Below, piece after piece: positions 6,856-7,725 of a DNA stretch of 7,725 bases. Below the pieces are notes generated by a model, which saw nothing but the letters and a program-made list of their open reading frames with translations, was not told the DNA's origin and made no database searches. The stretch comes from CAZMCC01 sp964564695 (GTDB lineage: Bacteria; Planctomycetota; Phycisphaerae; Phycisphaerales; UBA1924): the NCBI GenBank assembly GCA_964564695.1, contig CAZMCC010000134.1:1-7725 (forward strand). Reading direction: 5' to 3'. Made by a program: the position numbers and the translations under genes. How positions within the stretch are numbered: position 1 is the stretch's first letter; the number at the start of each line of letters is the position of its first letter.

Positions 6856-7665
6856 TCATGCGTTGTGCACGAGCGTCCCGATCGTCTGGCCCTCGACGGC
6901 CTTGCGGATGTTCCCCGGAGTCTTGTAGTCGAACACCACCACGGGGATGTTCTGCTCCTTGCACATCGTGATCGCGGTCATGTCCATCACGCCGAGGTTC
7001 TTCGCGATGGCCTCATCGAACGTCAGCCGCTCGTACCGCTTGGCGGTGGGGTCCTTCTTGGGGTCGGCGGTGTAGACCCCGTCGACCTTCGTGGCCTTCA
7101 TGAGCAGGTCGCACTCGAGCTCCGTCGCCCGTAGCGCAGCGCAGGTGTCCGTCGTGCAGAACGGATTGCCCGTGCCCGCGACGAGGATCACCACGCGGCC
7201 CTTCTCGAGGTGGCGCAACGCCCGCCCGCGGATGAACGGCTCGGCCACCGCTCGGATATCGATCGCACTCAGCACCCGCGAGTCGACGCCCTGGTGGATG
7301 AGGGCCTCTTTGAGGGCCATCCCGTTCATCACCGTCGCGAGCATGCCCATGTAGTCGGCGGTCGCCTGGTGGATGTGGGCCGCCTTGGCGAACTTGGCCC
7401 CGCGGACGAAGTTGCCGCCGCCCACGACGACCGCGAGCTGGACGCCCGACGCGGCCGCGTTTTTCACCTCGGCCGCGATCATCGAGAGCTCGGTCGGCTC
7501 GATCCCGCCGTGGGCGGGGTGGCCGAAGGACTCGCCCGAGAGCTTGAGGAGAACCCGGTGGGGTCGCCCGCCCGCGCCCGGGGCGGGTTTGCCGGCCGGT
7601 CGGGGGGTGGGGCTGGTGGGTGGCGTTGGGCCGGCGGGGGTGGAGGGGGCCATGGTGGGGGTCAT
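6856..7665 (-). CDS. pyrH: UMP kinase
   Basis: PyrH phosphorylates UMP to UDP with ATP in pyrimidine nucleotide synthesis; it is a hexameric cytoplasmic enzyme of the amino acid kinase fold. The 269 residues show the family motifs: KLSGES (41-46, ATP and phosphate site), VVGGGNFVRG (80-89), ADYMGMLATVMNGMAL (103-118), HLEKGRVVILVAGTGNPFC (152-170) with TTDT (171-174, UMP site), KATKVDGVYTADP (190-202) and LGVMDMTAI. ATG at 7665 is chosen because GAGG lies seven bases upstream; an in-frame ATG at 7653 and a GTG at 7692 lack this. The enzyme core begins near residue 35, so residues 1-34 are a Pro/Thr/Ala-rich extension of about 25 residues beyond the usual enzyme. The next gene downstream on this strand is the secreted caspase-like gene (137-base gap), not frr directly. 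The upstream partner commonly found, tsf, would lie past the right edge. Confidence 0.97.
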   Translation of the reverse strand: MTPTMAPSTPAGPTPPTSPTPRPAGKPAPGAGGRPHRVLLKLSGESFGHPAHGGIEPTELSMIAAEVKNAAASGVQLAVVVGGGNFVRGAKFAKAAHIHQATADYMGMLATVMNGMALKEALIHQGVDSRVLSAIDIRAVAEPFIRGRALRHLEKGRVVILVAGTGNPFCTTDTCAALRATELECDLLMKATKVDGVYTADPKKDPTAKRYERLTFDEAIAKNLGVMDMTAITMCKEQNIPVVVFDYKTPGNIRKAVEGQTIGTLVHNA

Positions 7666-7725
7666 CGGGGAGCCTCGGGGGCGGGAACGCACGTCGATCC
7701 GCAGGATAGACGCTCCGCAGCCCGG

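Noticed and set aside
6719..6964. N-terminal extension of the caspase-like frame
   Set aside because: It overlaps pyrH, lacks a ribosome site, and puts 82 residues before an obvious signal peptide that has its own GGAG at 6718.
7703..7708. TATCCT -10-like box ahead of pyrH (minus strand)
   Set aside because: The -35 region would lie beyond the window edge, and a single weak hexamer is not enough.

Overview
The window is a GC-rich bacterial segment with seven well-supported protein genes, one plausible small ORF, and a block of poly-G at its left end that is probably not genuine sequence. The style of PyrH (the IRGRALRHLEKGRVVI and TGNPFCTTD stretches), the high GC and the mix of PD40-propeller and lipoprotein genes suggest a planctomycete, possibly of the Phycisphaerae. 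This is inference from sequence style, not a database result.

Left part (1-2529), all on the minus strand. Reading right to left: a 92-residue protein of unknown function (2251-2529), a TolB-like PD40 beta-propeller exported protein (823-2121), and a lipoprotein with a CsgG/LpoB-like alpha/beta pattern that begins inside the propeller stop codon (ATGA overlap at 823-826) and runs off the left edge into the poly-G. The propeller and lipoprotein look like a translationally coupled envelope pair. An 18-bp perfect palindrome and a tandem octamer lie in the propeller leader.

Middle (2530-4695). A divergent intergenic region with an 8-bp-stem hairpin leads to a plus-strand gene (2698-3252) that resembles a shortened sugar-phosphate isomerase/epimerase TIM-barrel protein. 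From about 3255 to 4510 GC falls to roughly 52-58% in the lines I counted, against 67-80% in sampled lines of flanking genes. This lower-GC segment carries an extended -10 promoter inside an imperfect palindrome, a 38-codon ORF with a strong Shine-Dalgarno sequence, and a PDZ-domain lipoprotein (3646-4509). It looks acquired. A convergent gap with weak hairpins separates it from frr.

Right part (4696-7725), minus strand: pyrH (UMP kinase), then a secreted protein with two beta-rich repeats and a caspase-like domain (His317/Cys353 candidate dyad), then frr (ribosome recycling factor). pyrH and frr are neighbours in many bacteria. Here a putative secreted clan-CD peptidase sits between them on the same strand, which is the most notable arrangement in the window. 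PyrH also carries an unusual Pro/Thr-rich N-terminal extension.
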